Shown: piece by piece, positions 53,313-62,366 of the stretch
Layout of the letters: each line of letters opens with the position of its first letter
How positions within the stretch are numbered: position 1 is the stretch's first letter
Assembly (NCBI GenBank): GCA_021738535.1
Contig: JAIPBU010000001.1
Location: forward strand, 134,220-198,219
Length of the DNA stretch: 64,000 bases
DNA from: Bacteroidales bacterium
Lineage (GTDB): Bacteria; Bacteroidota; Bacteroidia; Bacteroidales; VadinHA17
Direction of reading: 5' to 3'
Position numbers and translations under genes: made by a program
Notes under the pieces: model-generated
Seen by the model: the letters and a program-made list of their open reading frames with translations, nothing else
The model's database searches: none
What the model was told of the DNA's origin: nothing

Positions 53313-53749
53313 TTGTTTTTACTGCCAAATAAACGCTTAAAGAATAATTTTCTTGTATTCAATTTCTTTTCAGCTATTTTCTCCATTACATCATACATGC
53401 TCAGGTGTTGCCAGATTTCACTCCAACCGGGAAAACCACCAACATTCTTATCATCTATATAAACATCTGCATTAATTTTGCGACTTATTGAGTCGTTAAA
53501 TTCTTCCTCGGGATAATTCTTGTTCACCGCATAAAACTCAATACCCTTATTTTTACAATACTCTACTGCTTTTTCCAGCTCCTCTCCCGTCCTGAATGTC
53601 CATAAAATGAGTAAAGCTCCGTGCTTCTGCAGTTCTCTGAGCGTTTCAAAAGCAAACAGTTTATCCTTTCCAATACCGGGATATTCATGCTCCACTATAG
53701 TACCATCAAAATCTACTGCTATCTTAAGGTTTTGTAAGTGTTCCATCAT
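53309..53749 (-). CDS. HAD superfamily hydrolase (BT0820-like)
   Basis: A 146-aa small HAD phosphatase. It has motif I VDFDGTI (about 13-19), the motif II Thr in LWTFRTG and motif IV YIDDKNVGG. The short cap-less form occurs widely in Bacteroidetes; the substrate is unknown. It begins with two Met codons, either of which could be used, and overlaps the glutaminyl cyclase start by 4 bp, so the pair is co-translated. Confidence 0.85.
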   Translation of the reverse strand: MMEHLQNLKIAVDFDGTIVEHEYPGIGKDKLFAFETLRELQKHGALLILWTFRTGEELEKAVEYCKNKGIEFYAVNKNYPEEEFNDSISRKINADVYIDDKNVGGFPGWSEIWQHLSMYDVMEKIAEKKLNTRKLFFKRLFGSKNK

Positions 53750-53771
53750 AATTATTAATAAATGTAAAAAT

Positions 53772-53803
53772 AGATAAATTGGTATTATTGATAAAATTTA
53801 TCT
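53772..53803. promoter_or_regulatory. 9-bp inverted repeat in the HAD-pssA divergent promoter region
   Basis: AGATAAATT (53772-53780) and AATTTATCT (53795-53803) are perfect arms with a 14-nt spacer, in an 87-bp gap between divergent genes. It could be an operator. Confidence 0.4.
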
Positions 53804-53829
53804 TACTTTTACATACTAATTAAGTATCA

Positions 53830-53837
53830 CAAAGGTA
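53830..53837 (-). promoter_or_regulatory. -7 box (TACCTTTG) reading toward the HAD gene
   Basis: A perfect TAnnTTTG match on the minus strand that overlaps the first base of the pssA ATG, 80 nt upstream of the HAD start. Confidence 0.4.
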
Positions 53838-54535
53838 TGAGAAGGCAGATACCCAATACTCTGACATTGCTGAATCTGGTTTCGGGCTTTGCTGCCATTG
53901 TAATGATAATGAAGGGCCAGATTCTCATATCTGTCTGGCTTATATCAGCTTCGCTTCTTTTTGATTTTGGTGACGGACTGGCAGCACGCCTGCTGAATGC
54001 TTATTCAGAAATGGGGGTTCAGCTGGACAGCCTGGCTGATATGGTCAGTTTTGGTCTTGCTCCAGGCTTGCTCATGTTCAGCCTTATCTCTTCAACCGAA
54101 GGAGCTGAGGGTATTTCTGTTTATATCCCTTATGTGGCCGTTGTCATTCCGGCTTTTTCAGCCATCCGCCTGGCAAGATTTAATATTGACAGGGCGAAAA
54201 GTGATCATTTCAGAGGCTTACCCACCCCGGGCAATGCATTTTTCTTAATCTCTCTGGTATTTGCTTCAGAATATGGTAACAGCCAGTTAATTGAAGGCAT
54301 GCTAAACTCACGTGCGGTATTAACTGTCCTGGTCATGCTTTTTGCCTCACTTATGATTACAAAAATACCGATGTTTTCTTTTAAGTTCAGGCACCTGAGA
54401 TTCAAAGGTAATGAACTGAGAATAGTGTTTATTGGATCAGCCATCCTGTTGATTGCCGGAGCAGGCCTGTCCTCACTGCCCCTTGTAATAATCCTTTATA
54501 TTCTTGTTTCAATCATCTGGGCTGTTATCAACTGA
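53837..54535 (+). CDS. pssA: CDP-diacylglycerol-serine O-phosphatidyltransferase
   Basis: A 232-aa membrane enzyme making phosphatidylserine from CDP-DAG and serine. The CDP-alcohol phosphotransferase motif is visible: Asp46-Gly47, Ala50-Arg51, Gly60, Asp64 and Asp68 in DGLAARLLNAYSEMGVQLD. About seven TM segments follow. Together with cdsA and psd nearby it completes phosphatidylethanolamine synthesis. Its 3' end overlaps the convergent DAHP synthase gene by 27 bp. Confidence 0.95.
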   Translation: MRRQIPNTLTLLNLVSGFAAIVMIMKGQILISVWLISASLLFDFGDGLAARLLNAYSEMGVQLDSLADMVSFGLAPGLLMFSLISSTEGAEGISVYIPYVAVVIPAFSAIRLARFNIDRAKSDHFRGLPTPGNAFFLISLVFASEYGNSQLIEGMLNSRAVLTVLVMLFASLMITKIPMFSFKFRHLRFKGNELRIVFIGSAILLIAGAGLSSLPLVIILYILVSIIWAVIN

Positions 54536-55633
54536 ACCGTTAGCTTCCTTTTTCAGGTCTTTCATTTTTAATGTTTGCCGCCGGATAGATTCCTGGTGAA
54601 GCAGCTTAAGGTATCTCTCGGTAAAATCCTTGTTGAGACCTGATAATTCTGCCTGGTTTAACCGTGTATCAAGTATCTCCAGCCACCTTTCCATTTGTAA
54701 TACAGCTAAATTATTACTGTATTTATAATCACTTATCATATCAATGACCTCCATTCGCCTGGACAGCAGCTCAATAAGCTGATTATCGACTGAATCTACC
54801 TGATTCCTCAGTTCATCCAGCTGATTGGTAAAACCTGAATCATCGGGTGATGATTTCCTTATGACCAGGTTATCCATCATTGAGCAGTAAGAGCCGGGTG
54901 ATAACTGCTGTTTATTATCACTTAATGCTGAGGGGGGATTATTATGTACTTCAATCATCAGGCCATCCATATTAAGGTCCATTGCTTTCTGTGAAAGTTC
55001 AGGAACAAGGTCTGAGTTTCCTGCCATATGGCTTGGGTCGCATATTACCGGTAATTTTTTTTCCCGCCTTCTCAATTCAATGGGTATTTCCCATTTTGGC
55101 ATATTCCTGTACCTGGTGCGCTCAAAAGGTGCAAACCCCCTGTGTACTGCGGCCATTCTTTTTATGCCGGCATTGTTAATTCTTTCAAGAGCACCAAGCC
55201 ACAGATCTACATCAGGGTTAAGCGGATTCTTTACCAGCACGGGGATATCAACACCTTTAAGAGCTTCTGCTATTTCCTGTACGGAAAATGGATTTGATAC
55301 GGTACGTGCACCCATCCACACAACATCAATATCTTCTTTCAGGCAGGCTTCAAGGTGAACAGGATTTGCAATCTCTACAACCAGCCTTATGCCTGTCTCC
55401 CTTTTTACATCTTTCAGCCATTTAAGTCCTCTGGATCCAACTCCACTGAATGTACCCGGCCGTGTGCGGGGTTTCCATATACCTCCCCTGAACAAGGAAG
55501 GAACACAGCTTTGCTTCAGGGTGGTGGCTATATCCATTACCTGCGACCTGGATTCAACGCTGCACGGCCCTGCAATAAAAAGGGGACCCGGGCCAAAATC
55601 ATCAAACCAATCCTTTATTTCAGATATATCCAT
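54509..55633 (-). CDS. Bifunctional DAHP synthase / chorismate mutase type II
   Basis: A 374-aa protein. The N-terminal DAHP synthase (about 1-260, KDO8P-synthase-like family) has AGPCSVES (21-28), KPRTRPG (54-60), AAVHRGF and the metal-binding CDPSHMAG. The C-terminal chorismate mutase (about 268-355) has QLDELRNQVDSVDNQLIELL and RMEVIDMISDYK. It catalyses the first aromatic-pathway step (PEP + erythrose-4-P), and the mutase domain may serve feedback or prephenate synthesis. The Ser/Asp-rich tail overlaps pssA. Confidence 0.95.
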   Translation of the reverse strand: MDISEIKDWFDDFGPGPLFIAGPCSVESRSQVMDIATTLKQSCVPSLFRGGIWKPRTRPGTFSGVGSRGLKWLKDVKRETGIRLVVEIANPVHLEACLKEDIDVVWMGARTVSNPFSVQEIAEALKGVDIPVLVKNPLNPDVDLWLGALERINNAGIKRMAAVHRGFAPFERTRYRNMPKWEIPIELRRREKKLPVICDPSHMAGNSDLVPELSQKAMDLNMDGLMIEVHNNPPSALSDNKQQLSPGSYCSMMDNLVIRKSSPDDSGFTNQLDELRNQVDSVDNQLIELLSRRMEVIDMISDYKYSNNLAVLQMERWLEILDTRLNQAELSGLNKDFTERYLKLLHQESIRRQTLKMKDLKKEANGSVDNSPDD

Positions 55634-55672
55634 TTTTTAGCTATGTATTGTAAATAAAGCGGTTGACAGGGT

Positions 55673-56899
55673 TTATGAAAGCATCTTTGCCGCAAAAAGT
55701 TTTCCGTATTCTACCAGTTCATCATGTTTTTCCTGTTCAGGTCTGAATTTATATGCCGCATTATCATCCATTAGCTTAAGCTTCAATAATTTAAGATTTG
55801 CCGCAATTATACCAGCTGCCTCTCCGCTCCATCCGTAAGACCCGAAAGATGCTGCCAGCTTACCTTTATCCCTCAAGGGATTAATCAGAGCAAACAGCTT
55901 ATATATCTGGATCAAAGTATTCTGGTTAATAGTAGGCGACCCTACAAGAAGAGCATCAGAGCGTACAATTTCTGACTCGACATCACCTATACCGGTGTTC
56001 TCAATATCCATAATTTTTACATCTATGTTATTCCCGCTCCTGATACCTTCAGCAATAGCCTCAGCCATTTCCCCGGTATATCCGTAGGCAGAAACATAAG
56101 TTATTAGTACTCTTTTCCTTCCTTCACCTCCGCTTAGTTTAAGATATTCACGGGCGTATTTCTCACTCAGATCAACATGCTCCTTCCAGCTTTTTCGAAG
56201 CACCGGACCGTGCCCGGTACATATCATATTAATTTCCAGGGGCCTGATCTTTTCAATTGCCTTGAGCATAAACTTGCTATAAGGCTTCAGAATAACATCA
56301 AAATAATATTTGAAAGCATCACTGAAATCACCTACTTCATCATCAAAAATCCTGTCATCACAATAATGAGCCCCGAAAGAATCGCAAGTAAAAAGCAATT
56401 TGTCTTCTTCAAGGTAAGTATACATTGTATCCGGCCAGTGAAGGTTAGGTGCAGAAATAAACCTTAATGTTTTATTCCCAAGATCAAGACTATCGTCATT
56501 TTTCACTACCATACTCCTGAACGGGATATCCATAATTTCCTTAAGATACCTGATTGCATTTCCACTTCCTACAACTGTTGCACCGGGTGCAAGTTCTAGC
56601 AGATGCTTGAGCGACCCTGAATGGTCAGGCTCTGTATGGTTCATTATTATATACTCTATCTCCGAAGGGTCAGTAAGCTGTTTCAGCTTATCCATATAAA
56701 CGGGAGAAAACTTTTCTTTGGCTGTTTCAATTACAGCTTTCTTATCAGCATTAATAAAGTATGAATTATAGGTAGTTCCATACTCTGTTTCCATTACAAT
56801 ATCAAAAGTAACTATATCGTAATCGAGTATTCCTACCCAGCTTACATCATCAGTTATATTTATTACCCTGTCATCGGTTTTACTCTCTCTTTCTTTCAT
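55673..56899 (-). CDS. Flavodiiron protein (FprA-type A flavoprotein)
   Basis: A 408-aa protein. The metallo-beta-lactamase-like domain has all diiron ligands in view: His88, Glu90, Asp92 (NHTEPDHSGS), His154 (NLHWPDTMY), Asp173 and His230 (CTGHGPVLR). A flavodoxin domain follows (about 262-408, VLITYVSAYGYTGEMAEAIA; the FMN loop SPTINQ). These enzymes reduce O2 to water or NO to N2O in anaerobes, so the host faces occasional oxygen. Monocistronic, with a TAACTTTA box at 56929-56922. Confidence 0.94.
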   Translation of the reverse strand: MKERESKTDDRVINITDDVSWVGILDYDIVTFDIVMETEYGTTYNSYFINADKKAVIETAKEKFSPVYMDKLKQLTDPSEIEYIIMNHTEPDHSGSLKHLLELAPGATVVGSGNAIRYLKEIMDIPFRSMVVKNDDSLDLGNKTLRFISAPNLHWPDTMYTYLEEDKLLFTCDSFGAHYCDDRIFDDEVGDFSDAFKYYFDVILKPYSKFMLKAIEKIRPLEINMICTGHGPVLRKSWKEHVDLSEKYAREYLKLSGGEGRKRVLITYVSAYGYTGEMAEAIAEGIRSGNNIDVKIMDIENTGIGDVESEIVRSDALLVGSPTINQNTLIQIYKLFALINPLRDKGKLAASFGSYGWSGEAAGIIAANLKLLKLKLMDDNAAYKFRPEQEKHDELVEYGKLFAAKMLS

Positions 56900-56959
56900 C
56901 GTTCAGTTTTTTTTTACTGTTTAAAGTTACAATATATTTTATTGCAGGTAATTTCATGC

Positions 56960-57634
56960 TTAAGCTAAATGATCATATTTTATTTTTGCTACTATATTTT
57001 TATTAGCATATACCTGCTGATTCATTTTGACCCTGCAAACAGTTCCGGCAGGCAAAAAAATATCAACACGCGACCCGAATTTAATAAATCCCAGCTCCCT
57101 GCCCTGTGTTATTTCTTCTCCCTCTTCACTATAGGTTACAATTCTTCTGGCCACTGCACCTGCAATCTGTTTTACCATTACACACAGGCCATCAGCGCGC
57201 TCAATAACTACTGATGTACTTTCATTATAAACAGATGATTTGGGGTGACTGGCAATAAAATATTTTCCGGGATGATGTTTTACATATTTAACTTTCCCTG
57301 AAAAGGGATACCTGTTACAATGAACATCATAAACAGACATAAAAACGGATACCTGTAAGCGCTTATCATGAAAATATTCATCTTCATATGTCTCCTCCAT
57401 AGCAACAATCCTGCCATCTGCCGGCGTAAGAATAAGCTCACTGTTTTCTTTAACAGGTCTGTCCGGACTTCTGAAGAAGTAGATAATAAAAACAAGAAGG
57501 ATTGCCGAGACCGCGGGTAAAATAAACCAGTAAGAACTATACCGGGAGGGTAACAAAAAGGGTATGAGGTTGACAACTGCCATTATTATAACTACAGCTA
57601 TGATTACCCTGTATCCTTCTCGGTGAATTTTCAT
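56960..57634 (-). CDS. psd: Phosphatidylserine decarboxylase proenzyme
   Basis: A 224-aa short-form PSD with two N-terminal TM segments and TPADGRIV. The autocleavage site FGSRVDIFLP (Gly187-Ser188) generates the pyruvoyl group on the alpha subunit. It converts phosphatidylserine to phosphatidylethanolamine. I use ATG 57634; the frame opens 3 codons earlier at a TTG. It lies 29 nt after cdsA in the same direction and also has its own TAATTTTG box. Confidence 0.94.
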   Translation of the reverse strand: MKIHREGYRVIIAVVIIMAVVNLIPFLLPSRYSSYWFILPAVSAILLVFIIYFFRSPDRPVKENSELILTPADGRIVAMEETYEDEYFHDKRLQVSVFMSVYDVHCNRYPFSGKVKYVKHHPGKYFIASHPKSSVYNESTSVVIERADGLCVMVKQIAGAVARRIVTYSEEGEEITQGRELGFIKFGSRVDIFLPAGTVCRVKMNQQVYANKNIVAKIKYDHLA

Positions 57635-57640
57635 CCCTGA

Positions 57641-57648
57641 CAAAATTA
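57641..57648 (-). promoter_or_regulatory. -7 box (TAATTTTG) immediately before psd
   Basis: A perfect TAnnTTTG match, 6 nt before the psd ATG. It would give an internal promoter with an almost leaderless mRNA, or may be coincidental. Confidence 0.35.
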
Positions 57649-57663
57649 ATCATATAGTGCAAA

Positions 57664-58527
57664 TCAACCAAAAAGGACGAGGAAGACATATACAAGGGGC
57701 AATGAAATAATCAGGCTGTCGAAACGGTCAAGTACACCTCCGTGCCCTGGTAACAAAGCTCCTGAATCTTTGACCCCGGCATTCCTTTTGAACAATGATT
57801 CTATAAGGTCGCCTGTTGTTCCTGCCGCTGAAATAATTACGGCTACAATAAGCCAGCCAGTAAGATCAAGCCATGTAATCCATCCGGATATCAGCCAGGC
57901 TGTAAGCAAGGAAATGATAAAACCGGCAAAGAAACCTTCCCATGTTTTTTCCGGTGAGATCCTGTCCAGCAATTTGTGTTTGCCAAGCCATGAGCCAAAT
58001 ATATAAGCTCCTGTATCAAAGCTCCATGAAAGCATAAAGAAGGCTAGCATGTACTGAGGGTTGAAATTCAATACTCCGACAGAGGTTTCAGGTCCCCACG
58101 AATTAAAAGCCATAAAAGGGAAAACACAAAAAGGCAAAGCAATGTACAAAACACCGAAGAATGTATTTGCCAGGTTATTAATATGATTTTCCTTCTTTCG
58201 TTGTAATTCAGCAGCCATGATAAAAAAAACAGGCAGAATCAGAACAATAAATATTGACGGTCCGGCTTTCCCGAGGGCAACCAGCACGCAGAGCATATAT
58301 GATAAGCCTGCGGTTAACAAACCTGACGTTCTCCGTGGAGAAACGCCGGTTCTGGCTACCAACTTGTAATATTCATACAGGGATCCTGCCAGAAGAACAG
58401 CGCCCAGTAAAATATAAGAAACAGGATGCAGCCATAATGCTGCGAGAATGATTATTACAAGGAGTACACCCGTTATTGTCCGTTTGTAAATATTCTTCAA
58501 ATCAGAATTCCTTTTTGCCAGGATCAT
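57664..58527 (-). CDS. cdsA: Phosphatidate cytidylyltransferase (CDP-diglyceride synthase)
   Basis: A 287-aa enzyme with about eight TM segments and the C-terminal CdsA signature SLFKRNAGVKDSGALLPGHG followed by GVLDRFD. It makes CDP-diacylglycerol, the precursor used by PssA (53837). The ATG lies 2 nt after the ftsH stop, so it is tightly linked to ftsH. Confidence 0.95.
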   Translation of the reverse strand: MILAKRNSDLKNIYKRTITGVLLVIIILAALWLHPVSYILLGAVLLAGSLYEYYKLVARTGVSPRRTSGLLTAGLSYMLCVLVALGKAGPSIFIVLILPVFFIMAAELQRKKENHINNLANTFFGVLYIALPFCVFPFMAFNSWGPETSVGVLNFNPQYMLAFFMLSWSFDTGAYIFGSWLGKHKLLDRISPEKTWEGFFAGFIISLLTAWLISGWITWLDLTGWLIVAVIISAAGTTGDLIESLFKRNAGVKDSGALLPGHGGVLDRFDSLIISLPLVYVFLVLFG

Positions 58528-58529
58528 GA

Positions 58530-60656
58530 TCAGCCGGCAGTGCCACTTCCTTTATCCTTGTTATCTGCATTATTTGTTTGCTTCTCTTTTGGTTTTTTAT
58601 CCTCCCCTTTTGTATCCGGCTTATCATTTTTTGCGGTTTTCCGCCCCGCTCTTTTCCTTGCAGGCCTGCCTGTTTCTTCTACAGCAGGTCTGTTGCCCTG
58701 TTTTTTGCCAAATATTTTTTCCAGGTCCTCACTGAAAATAACCTCTTTCTCCAGTAACTGTTGTGCAAGGGTCTCCAGTCCTTTTTTATTTTTGCTGAGT
58801 ACATCCTTTGCTCTCTGGTAAGCCTCATCAACAATACGTTTTGCCTCAGAATCAATCAGCTCTGCCGTTTTATCACTGTAAGGCTTGGTAAAGCCATATT
58901 CATTCTGTCCCGTTGAATCGTAGAAACTCATATTCCCGACCTGATCACTCATCCCAAAATATGAAACCATTGCATAAGCCTGTTTGGTGACTTTTTCCAG
59001 GTCATTGAGCGCCCCTGTTGATATCTTACTGAATATAAGCTCCTCTGCTGCCCTTCCCCCAAGAGCGTAAGCTATTTCATCAAGGATCTGCTCACGCGTC
59101 GTCAGTTGCCTCTCTTCAGGAAGATACCAGGCTGCACCCAGTGCTCTTCCCCTTGGAATTATTGTTACTTTGACCAGCGGACTGGCATGTTCAAGCAACC
59201 AGCTGACAGTTGCATGACCCGCCTCGTGAAAAGCAATTGTCTTCTTTTCTTCTTTTGATATAATCTTCGTCCTTCTCTCCAATCCTCCCACTATTCTGTC
59301 AATTGCATCTAAAAAGTCCTGCTTACCCACCATTTTTCTGTTCTTACGGGCGGCAATAAGTGCTGCTTCGTTACATACATTAGCAATGTCAGCCCCGGAG
59401 AATCCCGGTGTTTGTTTGGCCAGAAAATCCACATTGAAGGTTTTGGGCAATCTCAATGGCTCAAGGTGGACTTTGAAAATCCCTTTTCTCTCATTAAGAT
59501 CGGGCAGCTCAACGTGTATCTGCCTGTCGAAACGACCGGCCCTTAATAAGGCCCTGTCCAGCACATCAGCCCTGTTCGTGGCAGCCAGTATAATAACACC
59601 TATATTACTGTCAAAGCCATCCATTTCTGAAAGAAGCTGGTTGAGAGTATTCTCGCGCTCATCATTTGCTCCCATACTCGGGTTTCTTCCCCTAGCCCGG
59701 CCAACTGCATCTATCTCATCAATAAAAACAATACAGGGTGCTTTTTCCTTAGCCTGCTTAAAAAGGTCTCTTACCCGTGATGCTCCCACACCAACAAACA
59801 TCTCAACAAAATCAGAGCCTGAAATTGAAAAGAACGGCACATTTGCTTCTCCTGCAACTGCTTTGGCAAGAAGAGTTTTCCCTGTTCCGGGAGGGCCTAC
59901 AAGTAAAGCACCTTTAGGAATCTTACCCCCGAGGGAAGTATATTTTTTGGGATTTTTCAGAAAATCCACAAGTTCTTTAACCTCGGTTTTTGCCTCTTCA
60001 AGACCGGCTACATCACCGAAATCAATCTTGACATTTGATTCGCGGTCAAAGATCTTGGCCTTCGATTTACCAACAGAGAATATATTACCGGCTCCTCCAC
60101 CACCTGAGCCACCGCCGGCCATACGCCTGAAAATAAAAAGCCATATAGCAAGTATAATAAGCATTGGTAAAATCCAGCCCAGCACCTCTCCAAAATAATT
60201 CTTCCGGGTTTCATAAATAGGATGCAGCCATTCGGATTCATCGTAGCCAAGGTCCTGCTGCGTCTCTTTAAGCCTTGATTCGAACAACTCTACCGTAGCA
60301 AAATGATATGTGTAATTGGGTGATGATCCTGAAAGATTAAATGACCCTGTACCGGAGGCTTCAGGATATCTTCCGGATTCAATGGCATCTGCGGTAAGAT
60401 ATATTTCTGCAAACTCTTTGTTTATAACTACTATTTTCCTGATATCCCTGTTCTCTATCATCAGTTCAACATCACGCCACTGTTCAGCTTTTTCTACACT
60501 TCTTCCTCCGAACATGAAATTTATTGCAATCAGACCTAAACCAATTGCAACATATATCCATGTGGGATTAATTTTTGGCTTGCCGTTTTTCCCGGTGCCA
60601 CTACCACCACTGCCCTGCTTATTCGTGTTCTGCTCTTTTGTATCTTTTTCTGTCAT
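58530..60656 (-). CDS. ftsH: ATP-dependent zinc metalloprotease FtsH
   Basis: A 708-aa protein with TM1 (about 33-49), a periplasmic domain, TM2 (about 160-178), AAA+ Walker A GPPGTGKT (254-261), Walker B FIDEID (about 311-316), the SRH region and the zinc site HEAGH (477-481). A Lys/Asp/Glu-rich disordered tail ends the protein. It degrades membrane and short-lived cytosolic proteins. The frame opens 4 codons earlier with TTG at 60668; ATG 60656, 8 nt after the rsfS stop, is more likely. Confidence 0.97.
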   Translation of the reverse strand: MTEKDTKEQNTNKQGSGGSGTGKNGKPKINPTWIYVAIGLGLIAINFMFGGRSVEKAEQWRDVELMIENRDIRKIVVINKEFAEIYLTADAIESGRYPEASGTGSFNLSGSSPNYTYHFATVELFESRLKETQQDLGYDESEWLHPIYETRKNYFGEVLGWILPMLIILAIWLFIFRRMAGGGSGGGGAGNIFSVGKSKAKIFDRESNVKIDFGDVAGLEEAKTEVKELVDFLKNPKKYTSLGGKIPKGALLVGPPGTGKTLLAKAVAGEANVPFFSISGSDFVEMFVGVGASRVRDLFKQAKEKAPCIVFIDEIDAVGRARGRNPSMGANDERENTLNQLLSEMDGFDSNIGVIILAATNRADVLDRALLRAGRFDRQIHVELPDLNERKGIFKVHLEPLRLPKTFNVDFLAKQTPGFSGADIANVCNEAALIAARKNRKMVGKQDFLDAIDRIVGGLERRTKIISKEEKKTIAFHEAGHATVSWLLEHASPLVKVTIIPRGRALGAAWYLPEERQLTTREQILDEIAYALGGRAAEELIFSKISTGALNDLEKVTKQAYAMVSYFGMSDQVGNMSFYDSTGQNEYGFTKPYSDKTAELIDSEAKRIVDEAYQRAKDVLSKNKKGLETLAQQLLEKEVIFSEDLEKIFGKKQGNRPAVEETGRPARKRAGRKTAKNDKPDTKGEDKKPKEKQTNNADNKDKGSGTAG

Positions 60657-60664
60657 TTCAGCTC

Positions 60665-61039
60665 TCAATTAATTTTTTCCTGCATCTCTTCAATGTCCGC
60701 ATCTGCCCACAAAGTCTCCAGGCTGTAAAAATTTCTGAATTCTTCACGGAAGATATGTACGACAACGTTTCCATAATCCAGCAGCACCCACTGGCAATTT
60801 TCAAGGCCTTCCCTGTGGTGGGGCATCTCGCCTGTGCTCTTTTTAACCTCCCTTTCAACTGATTCAGTTAAGGAATCAACCTGTGTTGACGAATTACCAT
60901 GACATATAATGAAATAATCACATACGGAATTCTCAATGCTCTTGAAATCAAGCTTGAGAATTCTTTCCCCTTTTTTTTCAAAGATTCCTTTAATTATATT
61001 GTCAACCAGTGCTGTGGTTTCTTCACTGTTTTCCGTCAT
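60665..61039 (-). CDS. rsfS: Ribosomal silencing factor RsfS
   Basis: A 124-aa protein (DUF143/Iojap) with DYFIICHGNSSTQVDSLTES (about 42-61) and WVLLDYGNVVVHIFREEFRN (about 87-106). It binds L14 and blocks subunit joining when nutrients are low. First gene of the rsfS-ftsH-cdsA run. Confidence 0.95.
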   Translation of the reverse strand: MTENSEETTALVDNIIKGIFEKKGERILKLDFKSIENSVCDYFIICHGNSSTQVDSLTESVEREVKKSTGEMPHHREGLENCQWVLLDYGNVVVHIFREEFRNFYSLETLWADADIEEMQEKIN

Positions 61040-61074
61040 TAATCTCTAATTCTGTTTATTGCATTAAATCAGTG

Positions 61075-61082
61075 CAAAAATA
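61075..61082 (-). promoter_or_regulatory. -7 box (TATTTTTG) for the rsfS-ftsH-cdsA unit
   Basis: A perfect TAnnTTTG match on the minus strand, 35 nt before the rsfS ATG. Confidence 0.5.
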
Positions 61083-61202
61083 CTAACATTATTTTTACTT
61101 TTATAGCTTCTTACTTTTAACAATTACAATGCCAATAATATAATAAAGATATATTAATGCGGCATAAGGAAAACATGATTTTATAAAAACCTGGTAACCA
61201 AA

Positions 61203-61940
61203 GTGATAGGCTCACATATACTATATTATGAAAAAGTGTCATCAACTAATGAGGTGGCAGAAAAAATACTTTCTGAAAGGAGAATAAATGAAGGCACTGT
61301 AATATATGCAAATGAGCAAACGAAGGGAAAAGGGCAGAAAGGGAATACATGGCTTAGCAAGGCCGGCAAAAACCTGACCTTAAGCATAATACTATATCCT
61401 GCATTTTTGCCGGCAGAATTCCAGTTTGCCATTTCCCAGGTATTATCCTTATCAATTGCCGGCTTGCTGGACAACTATTCCGGGTCTATAAGCATCAAAT
61501 GGCCCAATGATATCTACTATAAAGATGACAAAATTGCAGGCATACTTATTGAAAACAGTATTGAAGGCAATACACTTCAGTACAGTATTGCGGGGGCTGG
61601 AATAAATATTAACCAGGCTTATTTCCCGAGTGATTTACCTGATGCGGTATCTTTAAGGATGATCAACGGCAACGATCAGGATATCAAAACCTTACTAAAA
61701 GAACTATGCAATATCTGTGAAAGGTGGTATAATATTCTCAGGGAGGGCGACCTGGCTTATATAAACGATCAGTATCATAAAAGGCTGTACAGGTATAATA
61801 CACTTACTTCATTTAGAACGGCCACGGGTAATATCAGGGGACGCATCAGGGGAGTCGATTCGCACGGGATGCTAATAATAAAAACAACAAGCGGGACCAG
61901 TCTGAAATTTTCTTTCAAAGAGGTAGAGATCAGTCATTAG
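61203..61940 (+). CDS. birA: Biotin-[acetyl-CoA-carboxylase] ligase (monofunctional)
   Basis: A 245-aa class I biotin protein ligase without the N-terminal DNA-binding domain of E. coli BirA. Motifs seen are the ATP/biotin loop GKGQKGNTWLS (about 39-49) and KWPNDIYYKDDKIAGILIEN (about 96-115). It attaches biotin to carboxylases. The start codon is GTG. Its 3' end overlaps the convergent SRPBCC gene by 11 bp. Confidence 0.93.
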   Translation: MIGSHILYYEKVSSTNEVAEKILSERRINEGTVIYANEQTKGKGQKGNTWLSKAGKNLTLSIILYPAFLPAEFQFAISQVLSLSIAGLLDNYSGSISIKWPNDIYYKDDKIAGILIENSIEGNTLQYSIAGAGININQAYFPSDLPDAVSLRMINGNDQDIKTLLKELCNICERWYNILREGDLAYINDQYHKRLYRYNTLTSFRTATGNIRGRIRGVDSHGMLIIKTTSGTSLKFSFKEVEISH

Positions 61941-62361
61941 TTTTCTTCCAGTCCTCAAAATCCTCCATGCCCTTGACCAGTTTATCAAGAAAATCCTTAA
62001 TCGGCTTGTTAGCAACCATTTTCATTGCCGGATTTAATCCTGCTTTAATTGTTAACCTCACCCTGGTATCATTTTCTTCGATCTCTTTCAGTTGTACCCA
62101 GAGATAAAACTCTGTATTATTGAGACCATGTCCTGCGTATTTAACAGTATGATCTGGATCGGTTCTGACAATATTGATCTTCGAAGTACCTACCGGGCTT
62201 ACTTCAAAAGAACACTCATCTCTTCCGGCTTCCCAGTTTTGTATTGTTCTTTCAGGAAGGAATTGTTTAAAATTCCTCATATCGGTAACAAAATCAAAAA
62301 CTTCTTTTGCCCCGGATTTGATTTTACCTATCCTGCTTTCGTATTTTGTAAAATTGTCCAT
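61930..62361 (-). CDS. SRPBCC family protein (START-like fold)
   Basis: A 143-aa protein with the helix-grip pattern of SRPBCC/polyketide-cyclase-like proteins: VFDFVTDMRNFKQFLPERTI near residue 20, alternating beta strands (CSFEVSPVGTSKINIV, FYLWVQLKEIEEND) and a long C-terminal helix (KPIKDFLDKLVKGMEDF). Ligand unknown. It lies 5 nt downstream of pyrE and is probably co-transcribed. Confidence 0.87.
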   Translation of the reverse strand: MDNFTKYESRIGKIKSGAKEVFDFVTDMRNFKQFLPERTIQNWEAGRDECSFEVSPVGTSKINIVRTDPDHTVKYAGHGLNNTEFYLWVQLKEIEENDTRVRLTIKAGLNPAMKMVANKPIKDFLDKLVKGMEDFEDWKKTND

Positions 62362-62366
62362 AGACT

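Noticed and set aside
60657-60668. TTG start for FtsH overlapping rsfS
   Set aside because: An ATG four codons later gives a normal spacing of 8 nt and no unusual start.
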